NCBI GenBank assembly: GCA_022793335.1
Contig: JAAWCQ010000005.1
Span: 1 to 43,599, forward strand
Direction: 5' to 3'
Origin: Clostridia bacterium
GTDB taxonomy: Bacteria; Bacillota; Clostridia; Christensenellales; UBA1242
DNA length: 43,599 bases
This document shows, in pieces, positions 36,905-43,599 of this stretch (positions within the stretch are counted from its first letter, which is position 1; the number at the start of each line of letters is the position of its first letter). The notes below the pieces were generated by a model that saw only the letters and a list, made by a program, of their open reading frames with translations, was not told where the DNA came from and ran no database searches. Made by a program: the position numbers and the translations under genes.

Positions 36905-36933
36905 AGTATATCACCTTTTGAAAGACATTTCAA
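36905..36933 (-). promoter_or_regulatory. Promoter of the HExxH-protein gene
   Basis: On the minus strand, TTGAAA (36933-36928), 17 bases, TATACT (36910-36905) with an extended TGA just before the -10. Predicted +1 is about 14 bases before the start codon, so an intact promoter still serves the frameshifted gene. Confidence 0.75.
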
Positions 36934-36975
36934 GAGCAAAATAAATTTCTTTTGAATGAATTATCTTGCTTTTGT

Positions 36976-37005
36976 TTGACAAAATAATTTATGATGTGAT
37001 AAAAT
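36976..37005 (+). promoter_or_regulatory. Promoter of the phosphoribosyltransferase gene
   Basis: Perfect TTGACA (36976-36981), 18 bases, TAAAAT (37000-37005) with an extended TGA before it. Predicted +1 is near 37012. It is divergent from the promoter at 36905-36933. Confidence 0.75.
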
Positions 37006-37030
37006 TTTTTTGAGTAATAGGGGGAATTTT

Positions 37031-37603
37031 ATGGAATATTATGTTTTAAATGTTTTAGGGCTTGAAAGAAAATTGCCAGTGTTGCCAGCGCCAAATGGTG
37101 ACATGATTGCTGGCTTTAATCCTGTTGGGGATATGCAACTCTTGAAAGCAGCAGGAGCTGACCTTGTAAGACAAATCAAAAAGGGCGGAAATAAGTGCGA
37201 TATCATTCTCACTACAGAGCTTAAGGGCGTTCCAATTGCACAAGAGGTGGCAAACCTTATGGGCGTTGACTATGTTTGCCTCAGAAAAGATAAGAAGTGC
37301 TATATGGCAAATCCACGCCAAATTGACGGCGAAAGTATAACCTCTGGTAGAGTGAATTATTACATATCAGAAGATGATGAGCAAAAACTTTTGGGCAAGA
37401 ATGTTGTTTTTGTTGATGATGTATTTTCAACAGGAAAGACATTAAGGTCAATTTTCCACTATGCAAAACGCGCAGGCTTCACAGTGACTTGCTCGGCAAA
37501 CATTCTCAAAGAGGGCGAAAAAATCATTGAGGATAAAATCGAGACAGGATTCATTTTTGGTGACATTCCAAATTATTTCTGCGGATTTGTGCCTCTTCAA
37601 TAG
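37031..37603 (+). CDS. Type I phosphoribosyltransferase, adenine/xanthine PRTase-like
   Basis: I choose ATG 37031, six bases after AGGGGGA, over the upstream TTG at 37010; this gives 190 residues. The PRPP-binding signature is VVFVDDVFSTGKTL (125-138). Upstream, CDIILTTELKGVPIAQEVA (56-74) and VCLRKDKKCYM (82-92) match the purine PRTase pattern in which a T-x-E-x-[KR]-G loop binds pyrophosphate and R-K-x-x-K binds substrate. Such enzymes join a free purine base to PRPP to make a nucleotide (salvage). Which base is used cannot be told. No neighbour belongs to purine metabolism. The next gene follows after 79 bases with no terminator, so co-transcription is possible. Confidence 0.8.
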   Translation: MEYYVLNVLGLERKLPVLPAPNGDMIAGFNPVGDMQLLKAAGADLVRQIKKGGNKCDIILTTELKGVPIAQEVANLMGVDYVCLRKDKKCYMANPRQIDGESITSGRVNYYISEDDEQKLLGKNVVFVDDVFSTGKTLRSIFHYAKRAGFTVTCSANILKEGEKIIEDKIETGFIFGDIPNYFCGFVPLQ

Positions 37604-37682
37604 AAATATTGGTAAAACTATTTAAAAAACTTAATATGTTAAACTGATTTTAATTTGTTTATTTTAATGCTTAGGAGATTAC

Positions 37683-39374
37683 ATGAAAATTGCTTTATTA
37701 AAAAGTTACCCAAAAAATACCGACAATCTTGAAGAACTTTACAAAAGTGTTGGAATGAATTCTGGAAACATTGTTTATTGGGAATCTATTATCAGACTTT
37801 TTAGTCCAGATATAGTTTCCTATGAAGATTCTTGCAAGTTTGAAAAATATGATGCTGTCATAATCACCGATTTATGTTGGATAAGAGAGGGTGCTGAATA
37901 TAGCTATCTGGAAAGTTATGTTGATGAATATCAAATTCCTTTCATTCCGCTCAGTATTGGATTGCAAAACAACAACTTTAATCCAGATTTTAAGTTGAGT
38001 GCTCAGCTTGAAAGAATGTTGAAAAAAATGCAAGAGAGAGCTGTTTTGGGTGTGCGTGGCGAATATACAGCTTCAATTTTGAGAAAACATGGCATAACAA
38101 ATATAGCTGTAATTGGTTGCCCATCCATGTATTATTGGAACAATCGCAATTTAAAGATTGAAGATAATCAAACACCTGTCAACACATGTTGCAATTTTAA
38201 AAGCCTTGGTGAGCCGCTGAGCGAGAAAGAAGTTTTAATTTTGAATTATTTTGCCAAGAGAGGCTTTTTGTTTATCGAACAAACCAGTGGAAATTTGGAA
38301 AGCGGGCATATTAAAAATAAATCTAATTTCAAATTTTTGCACGAATATCTGCTTGAAAATACTTTGCTTGAGTTTAATTATCAAAAATGGGTAAATAGGC
38401 TTAAAGATTACAATTTTTCAATTGGCTTAAGATTTCATGGGAATATAATAGCTTTGCATCACAATATAAAAGCACTTTTTATTACCATTGATTCAAGAAC
38501 GCAAGAGATGATTGATTTATTTCATTTGCCTTATATCAAAAAGGCCGACTTTGACGAAAGCAAAGCTTTGGATTATTATTTCAAGCTTGCCGATTATGAG
38601 AAGTTTAACGAAAATTATCCAAAAATGTATGACAGGTTTATTGATTTTGTTTCAAAAAACAAGCTTGAATTCAGTAAAACTGCAAAAGCTTTAAGCTTTG
38701 AAGCCAAGAAAAATGTTAAAGTAATAAACAATCAGACAAAAGAAGATAAGTTTAAAAATAAGCTTGAAGAGATTTTACAAAGCATTTCAAACAAAGAAGT
38801 GGATTTAAATCAGCTTTTTATTGAAATCGGGAATTTGTTTATTCAAAGCAAAGACAAAGAGGATTATTATAATATAATTCAGCATTACTTTAATAATTTT
38901 TCTTTGGAAGAAATAAGTGAAGATTTATACGGCAAAAAAAATCTATTAAAAAATCCAAATTTAGAAAAGTTGGGGATAAATGGGGGATGGACAACCTCTC
39001 ATTCTCCTAAATCTTATTATGATGATGGAAGCAAGATGTTTGTTTGTGGTAATGAGAAGGAATGCTGGAACATTTTATCACAAAAGATAGAACATCAAAA
39101 GTATATTGGCAAGACTTTTAATTTTAAAGTAGAAAATAAAACTGTTGGTGGCGTTGAATTGCACATATTCGCTCGATATAAAACCGAGACTGGCGAAATA
39201 ACCTATCTTGAAAATAAAGCGATAGTAAACAATGAAAAAAATATTGATGAAATATTGTTTAGCGTTTCGGATGATATTCCAGAAAATGCGGAATTGTTTG
39301 TTGGTGCATATATAAATCAGCCAGCTTCTCAAGCGTATGTTTACAACATGCAATTGAATATCAAAGATATTTAA
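37683..39374 (+). CDS. Polysaccharide pyruvyl transferase family protein with C-terminal beta-rich domain
   Basis: The protein is 563 residues; ATG follows AGGAGA. The first 330 residues fit the polysaccharide pyruvyl transferase family: G-N-I-V-Y-W near 28, PFIPLSIGLQ near 88, VRGEYTASILRKHG near 123, IGCPSMYY near 143 and IGLRFHGNIIALHH near 247. The family moves pyruvate from phosphoenolpyruvate onto sugars of cell-wall or capsular glycans, often as anchors for surface proteins. After a charged helical linker (about 330-410), residues about 418-563 begin KKNLLKNPNLEKLG and look like a CBM4/9-type jelly-roll domain, unusual for this family. No signal peptide is seen. The gene may share a transcript with the PRTase and ends at the terminator 39389-39418. 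The activity and the sugar acceptor are inferred. Confidence 0.75.
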   Translation: MKIALLKSYPKNTDNLEELYKSVGMNSGNIVYWESIIRLFSPDIVSYEDSCKFEKYDAVIITDLCWIREGAEYSYLESYVDEYQIPFIPLSIGLQNNNFNPDFKLSAQLERMLKKMQERAVLGVRGEYTASILRKHGITNIAVIGCPSMYYWNNRNLKIEDNQTPVNTCCNFKSLGEPLSEKEVLILNYFAKRGFLFIEQTSGNLESGHIKNKSNFKFLHEYLLENTLLEFNYQKWVNRLKDYNFSIGLRFHGNIIALHHNIKALFITIDSRTQEMIDLFHLPYIKKADFDESKALDYYFKLADYEKFNENYPKMYDRFIDFVSKNKLEFSKTAKALSFEAKKNVKVINNQTKEDKFKNKLEEILQSISNKEVDLNQLFIEIGNLFIQSKDKEDYYNIIQHYFNNFSLEEISEDLYGKKNLLKNPNLEKLGINGGWTTSHSPKSYYDDGSKMFVCGNEKECWNILSQKIEHQKYIGKTFNFKVENKTVGGVELHIFARYKTETGEITYLENKAIVNNEKNIDEILFSVSDDIPENAELFVGAYINQPASQAYVYNMQLNIKDI

Positions 39375-39388
39375 AAGAAATGTAAAAT

Positions 39389-39418
39389 AAAAACGACCTT
39401 ATAAATGGTCGTTTTTTT
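39389..39418 (+). terminator. Terminator after the pyruvyl transferase gene
   Basis: AAAAACGACC (39389-39398), loop TTATAAAT, GGTCGTTTTT (39407-39416) and more T. The stem is 10 bp, 14 bases after the stop. Confidence 0.9.
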
Positions 39419-39423
39419 GTAAG

Positions 39424-39453
39424 TTGACATCAAAAGAATTTAGATAGTATAGA
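39424..39453 (+). promoter_or_regulatory. Orphan promoter-like sequence facing the 3' end of rplI
   Basis: Perfect TTGACA (39424-39429), 18 bases, TATAGA (39448-39453). No plus-strand gene follows, so any transcript would be antisense to rplI or a short RNA ending in the T-rich stretch at 39477-39496. Chance occurrence is quite possible. Confidence 0.3.
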
Positions 39454-39507
39454 CTTCGATTGTCAGATTGTTATACTTTTTTTATTATTTTTTTTAATAG
39501 GTCAAGT

Positions 39508-39951
39508 TTATGCGGCAGAGACAACGATTGTCAGTTTGACTGAAACCTCGCTGTGCAGTTTGACATTCACTTGATAGTTGCCTACTGTGCGGATTGGCTC
39601 TTTAAGTTCAATCTTGCGTTTATCCACATTAAATCCCTGTTTCGCAAGGGCGTCTGCAACCTCTTTCGCGGTGACAGAGCCAAAAGTCTTTCCGTTTTCA
39701 CCACACTTGATTTTGATGTTTACGCTTTGGCCTTTAAGTAGCTCGCCCAGTTTTACTGCGTCTTGGCGTTCCATCTCTTTGTGGTAGTCATTTGCTGCCA
39801 TTTTGTTTTTGTTTTCGCTTAAGGCGCTGTTGTCAGCCCGCCTTGCCTTGCCTGTTTTAATCAAAAAATTGTTTGCATAGCCATCAGCGACTTCTTTGAT
39901 TTCTCCCTTTTTTCCAGTGCCTCTTACATCTGCAAGTAATAATACCTTCAT
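39508..39951 (-). CDS. rplI: 50S ribosomal protein L9
   Basis: The 147-residue protein has the L9 N-terminal domain [20 protein letters not shown] followed by [11 protein letters not shown], a long central helix (about 41-75) and a C-terminal RNA-binding domain ([36 protein letters not shown]). L9 spans the base of the L1 stalk and helps keep the reading frame. ATG follows AGAGGTGA. In many Firmicutes rplI lies with gdpP and dnaB or with rpsF/rpsR; here it is alone, with its own promoter at 39982-40010, divergent from the Cys-rich gene. No clear terminator is seen after it. Confidence 0.97.
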   Translation of the reverse strand: MKVLLLADVRGTGKKGEIKEVADGYANNFLIKTGKARRADNSALSENKNKMAANDYHKEMERQDAVKLGELLKGQSVNIKIKCGENGKTFGSVTAKEVADALAKQGFNVDKRKIELKEPIRTVGNYQVNVKLHSEVSVKLTIVVSAA

Positions 39952-39981
39952 GATTTCACCTCTTTATTTTACTTTAATTTA

Positions 39982-40010
39982 AGTTTATTAAAAATTACTC
40001 TCTTTGTCAA
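39982..40010 (-). promoter_or_regulatory. rplI promoter
   Basis: On the minus strand, TTGACA (40010-40005), 17 bases, TAAACT (39987-39982). Predicted +1 is near 39975. The -35, spacer length and -10 are the same as at trpS. Confidence 0.75.
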
Positions 40011-40029
40011 ATAAAAAAGAGAAAACAAA

Positions 40030-40059
40030 TTGATTAAATTTTTGTTTATTGTCAATAAT
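40030..40059 (+). promoter_or_regulatory. Possible promoter of the Cys-rich gene
   Basis: TTGATT (40030-40035), 18 bases, AATAAT (40054-40059). It is weaker than the other promoters here but in the right place before the ribosome site at 40068. Confidence 0.4.
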
Positions 40060-40076
40060 GCTTCTGTGAGGTGATA

Positions 40077-40394
40077 ATGGATATTAGATGCAGAAAGGGT
40101 CTGTGCAAATATAACGACAGATTTACATGCAAGGCTGAGAGAGTGCTTGTGGATGACGAGGTTGTATGCAGCAGTTATCAGCGTGATGAAAATAAAGAAG
40201 AGGTGCAGGATGTCACCAAGAATATGTTTACAAAGGTGCCAGACTATGCTCCGCAGCGAGACAGCAAGGCGCTTGAAATAAAGTGCAGGGCAGATTGTCT
40301 TTTCAATCACAATGGACTATGCGTTTCCAATGGCATAACTCTCAATTCAATCAAAGAAAAACCATACTGCGTATCATATTTAAAGAAAAACTGA
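40077..40394 (+). CDS. Small Cys-rich protein with two DUF1540-like metal-binding repeats
   Basis: I choose ATG 40077 after GAGG rather than GTG 40071, giving 105 residues. Two similar halves are visible: C-R-K-G-L-C-K-Y-N-D-R-F-T-C-K-A with a later C-S-S-Y, and C-R-A-D-C-L-F-N-H-N-G-L-C-V-S with a later Y-C-V-S-Y. Each holds four cysteines in the DUF1540-type order (C-x3/4-C-x-[YF]-N-x4-C-x-A/S ... C), which suggests one metal ion, probably zinc, per half. The charged linker between them (about 40-65) looks flexible. No signal peptide or membrane segment is present. Function unknown. It is divergent from rplI and 109 bases upstream of the next gene, which has its own promoter. Confidence 0.7.
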   Translation: MDIRCRKGLCKYNDRFTCKAERVLVDDEVVCSSYQRDENKEEVQDVTKNMFTKVPDYAPQRDSKALEIKCRADCLFNHNGLCVSNGITLNSIKEKPYCVSYLKKN

Positions 40395-40468
40395 CAGCGC
40401 TAGTGAAGGGGAGCTTGCTGAAAGCAAGGAAAAACAAAGAAAAATCGGTGGTTTATAGAAAATATATT

Positions 40469-40497
40469 TTGACAAATGAAGATATTTAATATATAAT
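40469..40497 (+). promoter_or_regulatory. Consensus promoter giving a probable leaderless mRNA
   Basis: Perfect TTGACA (40469-40474), 17 bases, perfect TATAAT (40492-40497). The normal +1 (seven bases after the -10) is 40504, the A of the start codon. No ribosome binding site lies before that ATG. Confidence 0.88.
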
Positions 40498-40503
40498 GAA
40501 AGC

Positions 40504-41946
40504 ATGGTAGAAAATGAAATAGAGCAATTTGCCAGCGCACAAAAAGGTGGCGGCGATAAAGCTGAGGAAAAAGAGCTTGAAATGAGTGCCGGGCAGGAAG
40601 AAAACAAAGTTGCCCAGCCTCAGCCTTATCATGTCTTTGGCAGTGATATGACTGTCACAAAGGCCGAGTTTATTACCTATTATAAATATCGCATGAAAAT
40701 GATGATAATGAAATATAAGCTTGTGGGAAGAGTTGGCGACGATGGTCAATACAGAATTGCTGATGAAATTCGAAGAGACCTTGTCAAAATGGAAAAGGAA
40801 ATTGAAGACCAAAACGAATTTTATTACAAAGCCATTGCTCTTTACATGAAAAAACATTTCTATTACAGCATAAGAATACAGCTACTAGATGATGGCACTG
40901 CAAAAGCTTCATTATACTTGTCGGAATTTGTCGATAATTTTCTTGGGCATGAATACATAGTCACTCATGTTGCCGATTTTGTTGACATTTATGATGATGA
41001 ATATAGGGTTAAACTGAGAAAGGCTTTTCATCTTGTAGATGTTGAGACTAAGGTGGACGACATGGCTGTGCCAGAGCTTGCGGTGGTTATGCAAGACGCC
41101 TTTGATTTCGAGCTTATTGCGGGTGACCTTTACGACATGGCTTCTCAGGTTTATCTGATGAGCATGCTTAAAGAGCTTGAAGCTTCTGGGCCTATTGGGG
41201 CGGAAGTGCTTGCAAGATATCGTCAACTTTTGGCAGAAGGCAATATTGAAGTTGATGAAAAATTTAGATATACAAGCTATAAGGCTTTGCTTGACAGGGT
41301 TATGGATGAATTTGGCGGACTTGAAGGAATTGGGCTTGACCCAGTCAAAGTTTCAAAGATTGTCAGCGATATGAATAAGATGCTTCAGCAGGTTGACAAG
41401 GCGTCTGTAAGAGGTCCACTTGAAATGCAGACCATTCATCCAGATGCAAAAGATGGCATGAAAAAGGCGGCGGGAGCCAAGAAGGCTGCACAAAAGAAAC
41501 CACCAGAGAAAAAGCCAGAACAGAAAAAAGATGCCAAAAAAGATGATAAAAAGAAGGCAGAAGAAGAGGCAAAGAAAAGCAGCTATTATACACCATCAGC
41601 AGTCAAACCTGTTGATGTAAGTGATATTGATTTGGGACTGTTTGAAAAGGGAGCCATTTTTATTTCCGAAGTTGCGTCAAAAGTTGTTGAAAATGTTGTA
41701 AAAGCAATAGAAGATGACTTCATGCGCGGAGGGGATATTCAAAAAGAGCAGCCTGCTCCTCCAAAAGAGCCAGAGAAGCCAGGAAAAGAAGATGTATTTG
41801 CTGCAATGGATGATATAGATATAGCATCTGAAAATCAGGCATCATCATCAGAACAAGAAGTAAGTGTTGAAGATGAAAAAAATGCTGTTGGAAGTGCCGA
41901 AAATTTGGAATTGCATGTTGATGATAATATTGAAATGGGAACATAA
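40504..41946 (+). CDS. Unrecognised 480-residue protein with helical core and charged low-complexity tail
   Basis: I do not recognise this protein. Residues 1-40 are acidic and probably disordered. About 45-300 is a mostly helical domain with many charged and aromatic residues (ITYYKYRMKMMIMKYKL near 57, YYKAIALYMKKHFYYSIRIQ near 107). About 315-365 is Lys/Pro/Glu/Ala-rich, with runs such as KKPPEKKPEQKKDAKKDDKK. About 380-410 is a short helical segment (GLFEKGAIFISEVASKVVEN). The end is acidic and Ser-rich. There is no signal peptide, membrane helix or catalytic motif, so it is cytoplasmic, perhaps a scaffold; that is only inference. Its start coincides with the predicted transcription start. 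It ends at the terminator 41951-41983. Confidence 0.75.
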   Translation: MVENEIEQFASAQKGGGDKAEEKELEMSAGQEENKVAQPQPYHVFGSDMTVTKAEFITYYKYRMKMMIMKYKLVGRVGDDGQYRIADEIRRDLVKMEKEIEDQNEFYYKAIALYMKKHFYYSIRIQLLDDGTAKASLYLSEFVDNFLGHEYIVTHVADFVDIYDDEYRVKLRKAFHLVDVETKVDDMAVPELAVVMQDAFDFELIAGDLYDMASQVYLMSMLKELEASGPIGAEVLARYRQLLAEGNIEVDEKFRYTSYKALLDRVMDEFGGLEGIGLDPVKVSKIVSDMNKMLQQVDKASVRGPLEMQTIHPDAKDGMKKAAGAKKAAQKKPPEKKPEQKKDAKKDDKKKAEEEAKKSSYYTPSAVKPVDVSDIDLGLFEKGAIFISEVASKVVENVVKAIEDDFMRGGDIQKEQPAPPKEPEKPGKEDVFAAMDDIDIASENQASSSEQEVSVEDEKNAVGSAENLELHVDDNIEMGT

Positions 41947-41950
41947 TAAC

Positions 41951-41983
41951 AAAAAACTCTAAGTTAATCTCTTAGAGTTTTTT
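41951..41983. terminator. Bidirectional terminator
   Basis: AAAAAACTCTAAG (41951-41963), loop of seven, CTTAGAGTTTTTT (41971-41983): a perfect 13-bp stem with A-run and T-run, between two convergent genes. Confidence 0.92.
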
Positions 41984-41996
41984 ATTTCTAATTATT

Positions 41997-42674
41997 TTAT
42001 TCTAATATATCCTCGTCGTCAAGTTCTGCTTCTTTTTCTTTTGGATTGTAATAGTTTCTTTTAAATCTTTCGTTGTTTTTAAGAGATTTAATTTGAGTGC
42101 TGATTGCTTCATCCATAGCAATTTCTTCTTCTACAGTATAGCTATCTTCTAAATAATAGTTTCCATTTTCATCTGTTTTTACAATTGAATCAATAAGTTT
42201 TGAATAATCAAGCCCAAGTGGAGCTTTCAAGTCTTCTCTTTGACAAACAATAGCTGCTTCTACACTGCTTTTGTTTTTAAAAGTTTGCTCATAATTTGAA
42301 GTGTGCTTATAGTTTGGCCATGTTTTGTTATCGTCCAATATAGCTCCAGCAGCGAGAGCTTTAAGAATATTGTTATAAAAGAATGAATTTTTAAATTGTT
42401 CAAGCTTTTTTGGATCGCTTAATGAAATAGTTAAAAATTTAAGTTTACCACCAAGACCATTAGTATCCACTCCAGTAGCAGAGTCACTGTTTTTAAGCTC
42501 TCCTCCAAGTAAAGCAGCACGAAGAGCCCCGCCTATTTTTGCATCGTTATCTCTTGCTGTTTTATAAATTTGGTTTAATGCTTTAAAAAGATAATAGTTG
42601 TTTTGTTTTGCAAGGGCAACCTGCTTATCATTGAGACCCAAGTTTCCGTCTATAAAATATGGATTTTTTTTCAT
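41997..42674 (-). CDS. Unrecognised 225-residue cytoplasmic protein
   Basis: ATG follows GAGGTGA with good spacing, and a promoter with an extended -10 lies at 42709-42737. The protein has no signal peptide or membrane segment. The N-terminal half includes LNDKQVALAKQNNYYLFKAL and a Gly/Ala/Leu-rich stretch, KIGGALRAALLGGELKNSDS. The C-terminal third is strongly acidic (DSYTVEEEIAMDEAIS) and ends EAELDDEDILE. I recognise no family. It is convergent with the 480-residue gene and shares its terminator. The regulatory signals support a real gene. Confidence 0.65.
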   Translation of the reverse strand: MKKNPYFIDGNLGLNDKQVALAKQNNYYLFKALNQIYKTARDNDAKIGGALRAALLGGELKNSDSATGVDTNGLGGKLKFLTISLSDPKKLEQFKNSFFYNNILKALAAGAILDDNKTWPNYKHTSNYEQTFKNKSSVEAAIVCQREDLKAPLGLDYSKLIDSIVKTDENGNYYLEDSYTVEEEIAMDEAISTQIKSLKNNERFKRNYYNPKEKEAELDDEDILE

Positions 42675-42708
42675 AATTCACCTCACATGAAGATTTTTTT
42701 ACACCTTA

Positions 42709-42737
42709 ATGATATCATATTCTTTCTCGTTTGTAAA
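42709..42737 (-). promoter_or_regulatory. Promoter of the 225-residue gene
   Basis: On the minus strand, TTTACA (42737-42732), 17 bases, TATCAT (42714-42709) with TGA directly before the -10 (extended type). Five of six matches in each box. Confidence 0.75.
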
Positions 42738-42827
42738 TAGTAATTCTTAAAAATTTATTGAATTTTTCCTGCTGAAAGTTAAAAACCTTGCTTTATATAT
42801 GAAAAAATTCGACAGCTTGACACTTTT

Positions 42828-43599
42828 TTAAAAATTTTTAATCAATTCTTTGGCGGCGCGGCTTAAAAGTTTGGGATTATAATAAAAACCAAAGTTTATA
42901 TTGGGCAGTGGATAATCGCTATACACCAGCTCAAGCGTGCCAGCCTTGACATATTTTTCAGTCAGGTATGCAGGCGCAAGGGTGGTGCCAAGTCCGTTTA
43001 AAGCAAGCTCTATTGCAAAATTATAGCCGGACACTTGAATGTTTGGAACATCCTCATAGTGATAGTCCTTAATAAACTGACTGAAAATCTTTTGTGCGTA
43101 AGAGCCCTGTGAAAAGGAGATAAACCTTGTAGTTTCAGCGTTTGGCGAGCGGACGAAGGCGTAAGGCTGATTGTGAAGAGGCTTGAAAACAAGCTCGTCT
43201 TTAATTTCATTGTATTGGGAGATGATGAGGTCGATTTCGCCCTTTTCAAGTTGGCTAAACATTTTGGCTTGCACATCTTCAATCTGTTTGATTTTGATTT
43301 GAGGGTGAATATTTAAAAACTTCTTTAAGGGCTCGACAAGTGTTTGTCTTGCAATATGCGAGCCGCAGCCAATCACAATTTCGCCACGAAGCAGTTGGTC
43401 TTCTTCCTCAACAATTCCGCCTATTTGGCTGAGTTGCAAAAAAGCACTGTCAACCTTATTGAAGATTTTCTCGCCAAACTTTGTAAGGGTCACTCCTCTC
43501 TTGCTTCTTATAAACAATTTGTTGCCAAGATTTTCTTCAAGATTCTTTATTGTCATAGAAACGGCTGGCTGCGAAATATAAAGTTTCTCTGCAGCCTTG
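42828..43599 (-). CDS. LysR-family transcriptional regulator, 5' end beyond the window
   Basis: The frame is open to the window edge, so the true start lies outside; the ATG at 43556 is internal. The visible N-terminal part reads KAAEKLYISQPAVSMTIKN then LEENLGNKLFIRSKRGVTLT, the second half of the winged helix-turn-helix of LysR regulators, with the Q-P-A-V-S recognition helix. About 257 residues are present, missing roughly the first 15-20. The remainder is the two-lobed effector-binding domain (GEIVIGCGSHIARQTLVEPL near 75; GTTLAPAYLTEKYV near the end). LysR proteins usually control a divergent neighbouring gene, which would lie beyond 43599. The effector is unknown. Confidence 0.88.
   Translation of the reverse strand, partial: KAAEKLYISQPAVSMTIKNLEENLGNKLFIRSKRGVTLTKFGEKIFNKVDSAFLQLSQIGGIVEEEDQLLRGEIVIGCGSHIARQTLVEPLKKFLNIHPQIKIKQIEDVQAKMFSQLEKGEIDLIISQYNEIKDELVFKPLHNQPYAFVRSPNAETTRFISFSQGSYAQKIFSQFIKDYHYEDVPNIQVSGYNFAIELALNGLGTTLAPAYLTEKYVKAGTLELVYSDYPLPNINFGFYYNPKLLSRAAKELIKNF

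Noticed and set aside
39457-39534. Direct repeat CGATTGTCAG at 39457 and 39525, at the rplI 3' end
   Set aside because: Ten bases only; may be a remnant of a small duplication but there is no further support.
40414-40428. Small hairpin CTTGCT/AGCAAG after the Cys-rich gene as a terminator
   Set aside because: It is followed by A-rich, not T-rich, sequence.

Overview
The window looks like a piece of chromosome from an uncultured, AT-rich, Gram-positive-type bacterium (low-GC Firmicutes, most likely a gut-associated clostridial or related lineage). The grounds are strong AGGAGG ribosome sites, TTGACA/TATAAT promoters with 17-base spacers, U-tailed hairpin terminators, the rpmH-rnpA-yidD-yidC-jag block, a single-lipobox lipoprotein, and large surface proteins built from InlB/Flg_new, GLUG and MBG/YDG-type repeats. 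TGA is used as a stop, so the standard bacterial code applies. I see no tRNA, rRNA, CRISPR array, insertion sequence or prophage.

Layout. 1-950 is almost gene-free. It holds a consensus promoter whose spacer contains a run of 11 G (candidate phase-variable switch) and what may be the decayed 5' end of a surface-protein gene. 951-4913 encodes an intact 1,320-residue membrane-tethered repeat protein. 5466-8964 is the ribosome/RNase P/membrane-insertion operon rpmH-rnpA-yidD-yidC, then khpB (jag). 9403-12165 carries dnaA (minus) and recF (plus), divergent from a 38-bp palindrome that contains the dnaA -35 box. dnaA is inverted relative to the usual Firmicutes order, and dnaN is not between dnaA and recF. 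12347-15215 has a lipoprotein and trpS (both minus). 15428-35409 is one gene of 6,612 codons for a secreted, C-terminally membrane-anchored repeat protein, about 45% of the window. 35823-37005 has a frameshifted HExxH protein (minus). 37031-39418 has a phosphoribosyltransferase and a polysaccharide pyruvyl transferase-like protein with an extra C-terminal beta-rich domain. 39508-43599 has rplI, a Cys-rich DUF1540-like protein, two unrecognised proteins and a LysR regulator cut by the window edge.

How it fits together. One half is core: replication initiation and repair (dnaA, recF), translation (rpmH, rplI, trpS), RNA processing (rnpA, khpB) and membrane protein insertion (yidD, yidC). The other half is cell surface: two repeat proteins sharing a PYL/GLUG module but anchored at opposite ends, a beta-helix lipoprotein, and a possible glycan-pyruvylating enzyme. 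YidC carries an extra domain of about 265 residues on the outer face of the membrane.

The observations most worth checking are the G11 promoter, the giant surface protein, the palindrome at the dnaA/recF divergence together with an altered DnaA recognition helix and no clear DnaA boxes, two genes whose promoters place the start codon at or next to +1 (leaderless mRNAs), the YidC insertion, and a domain nested inside an InlB-type repeat.
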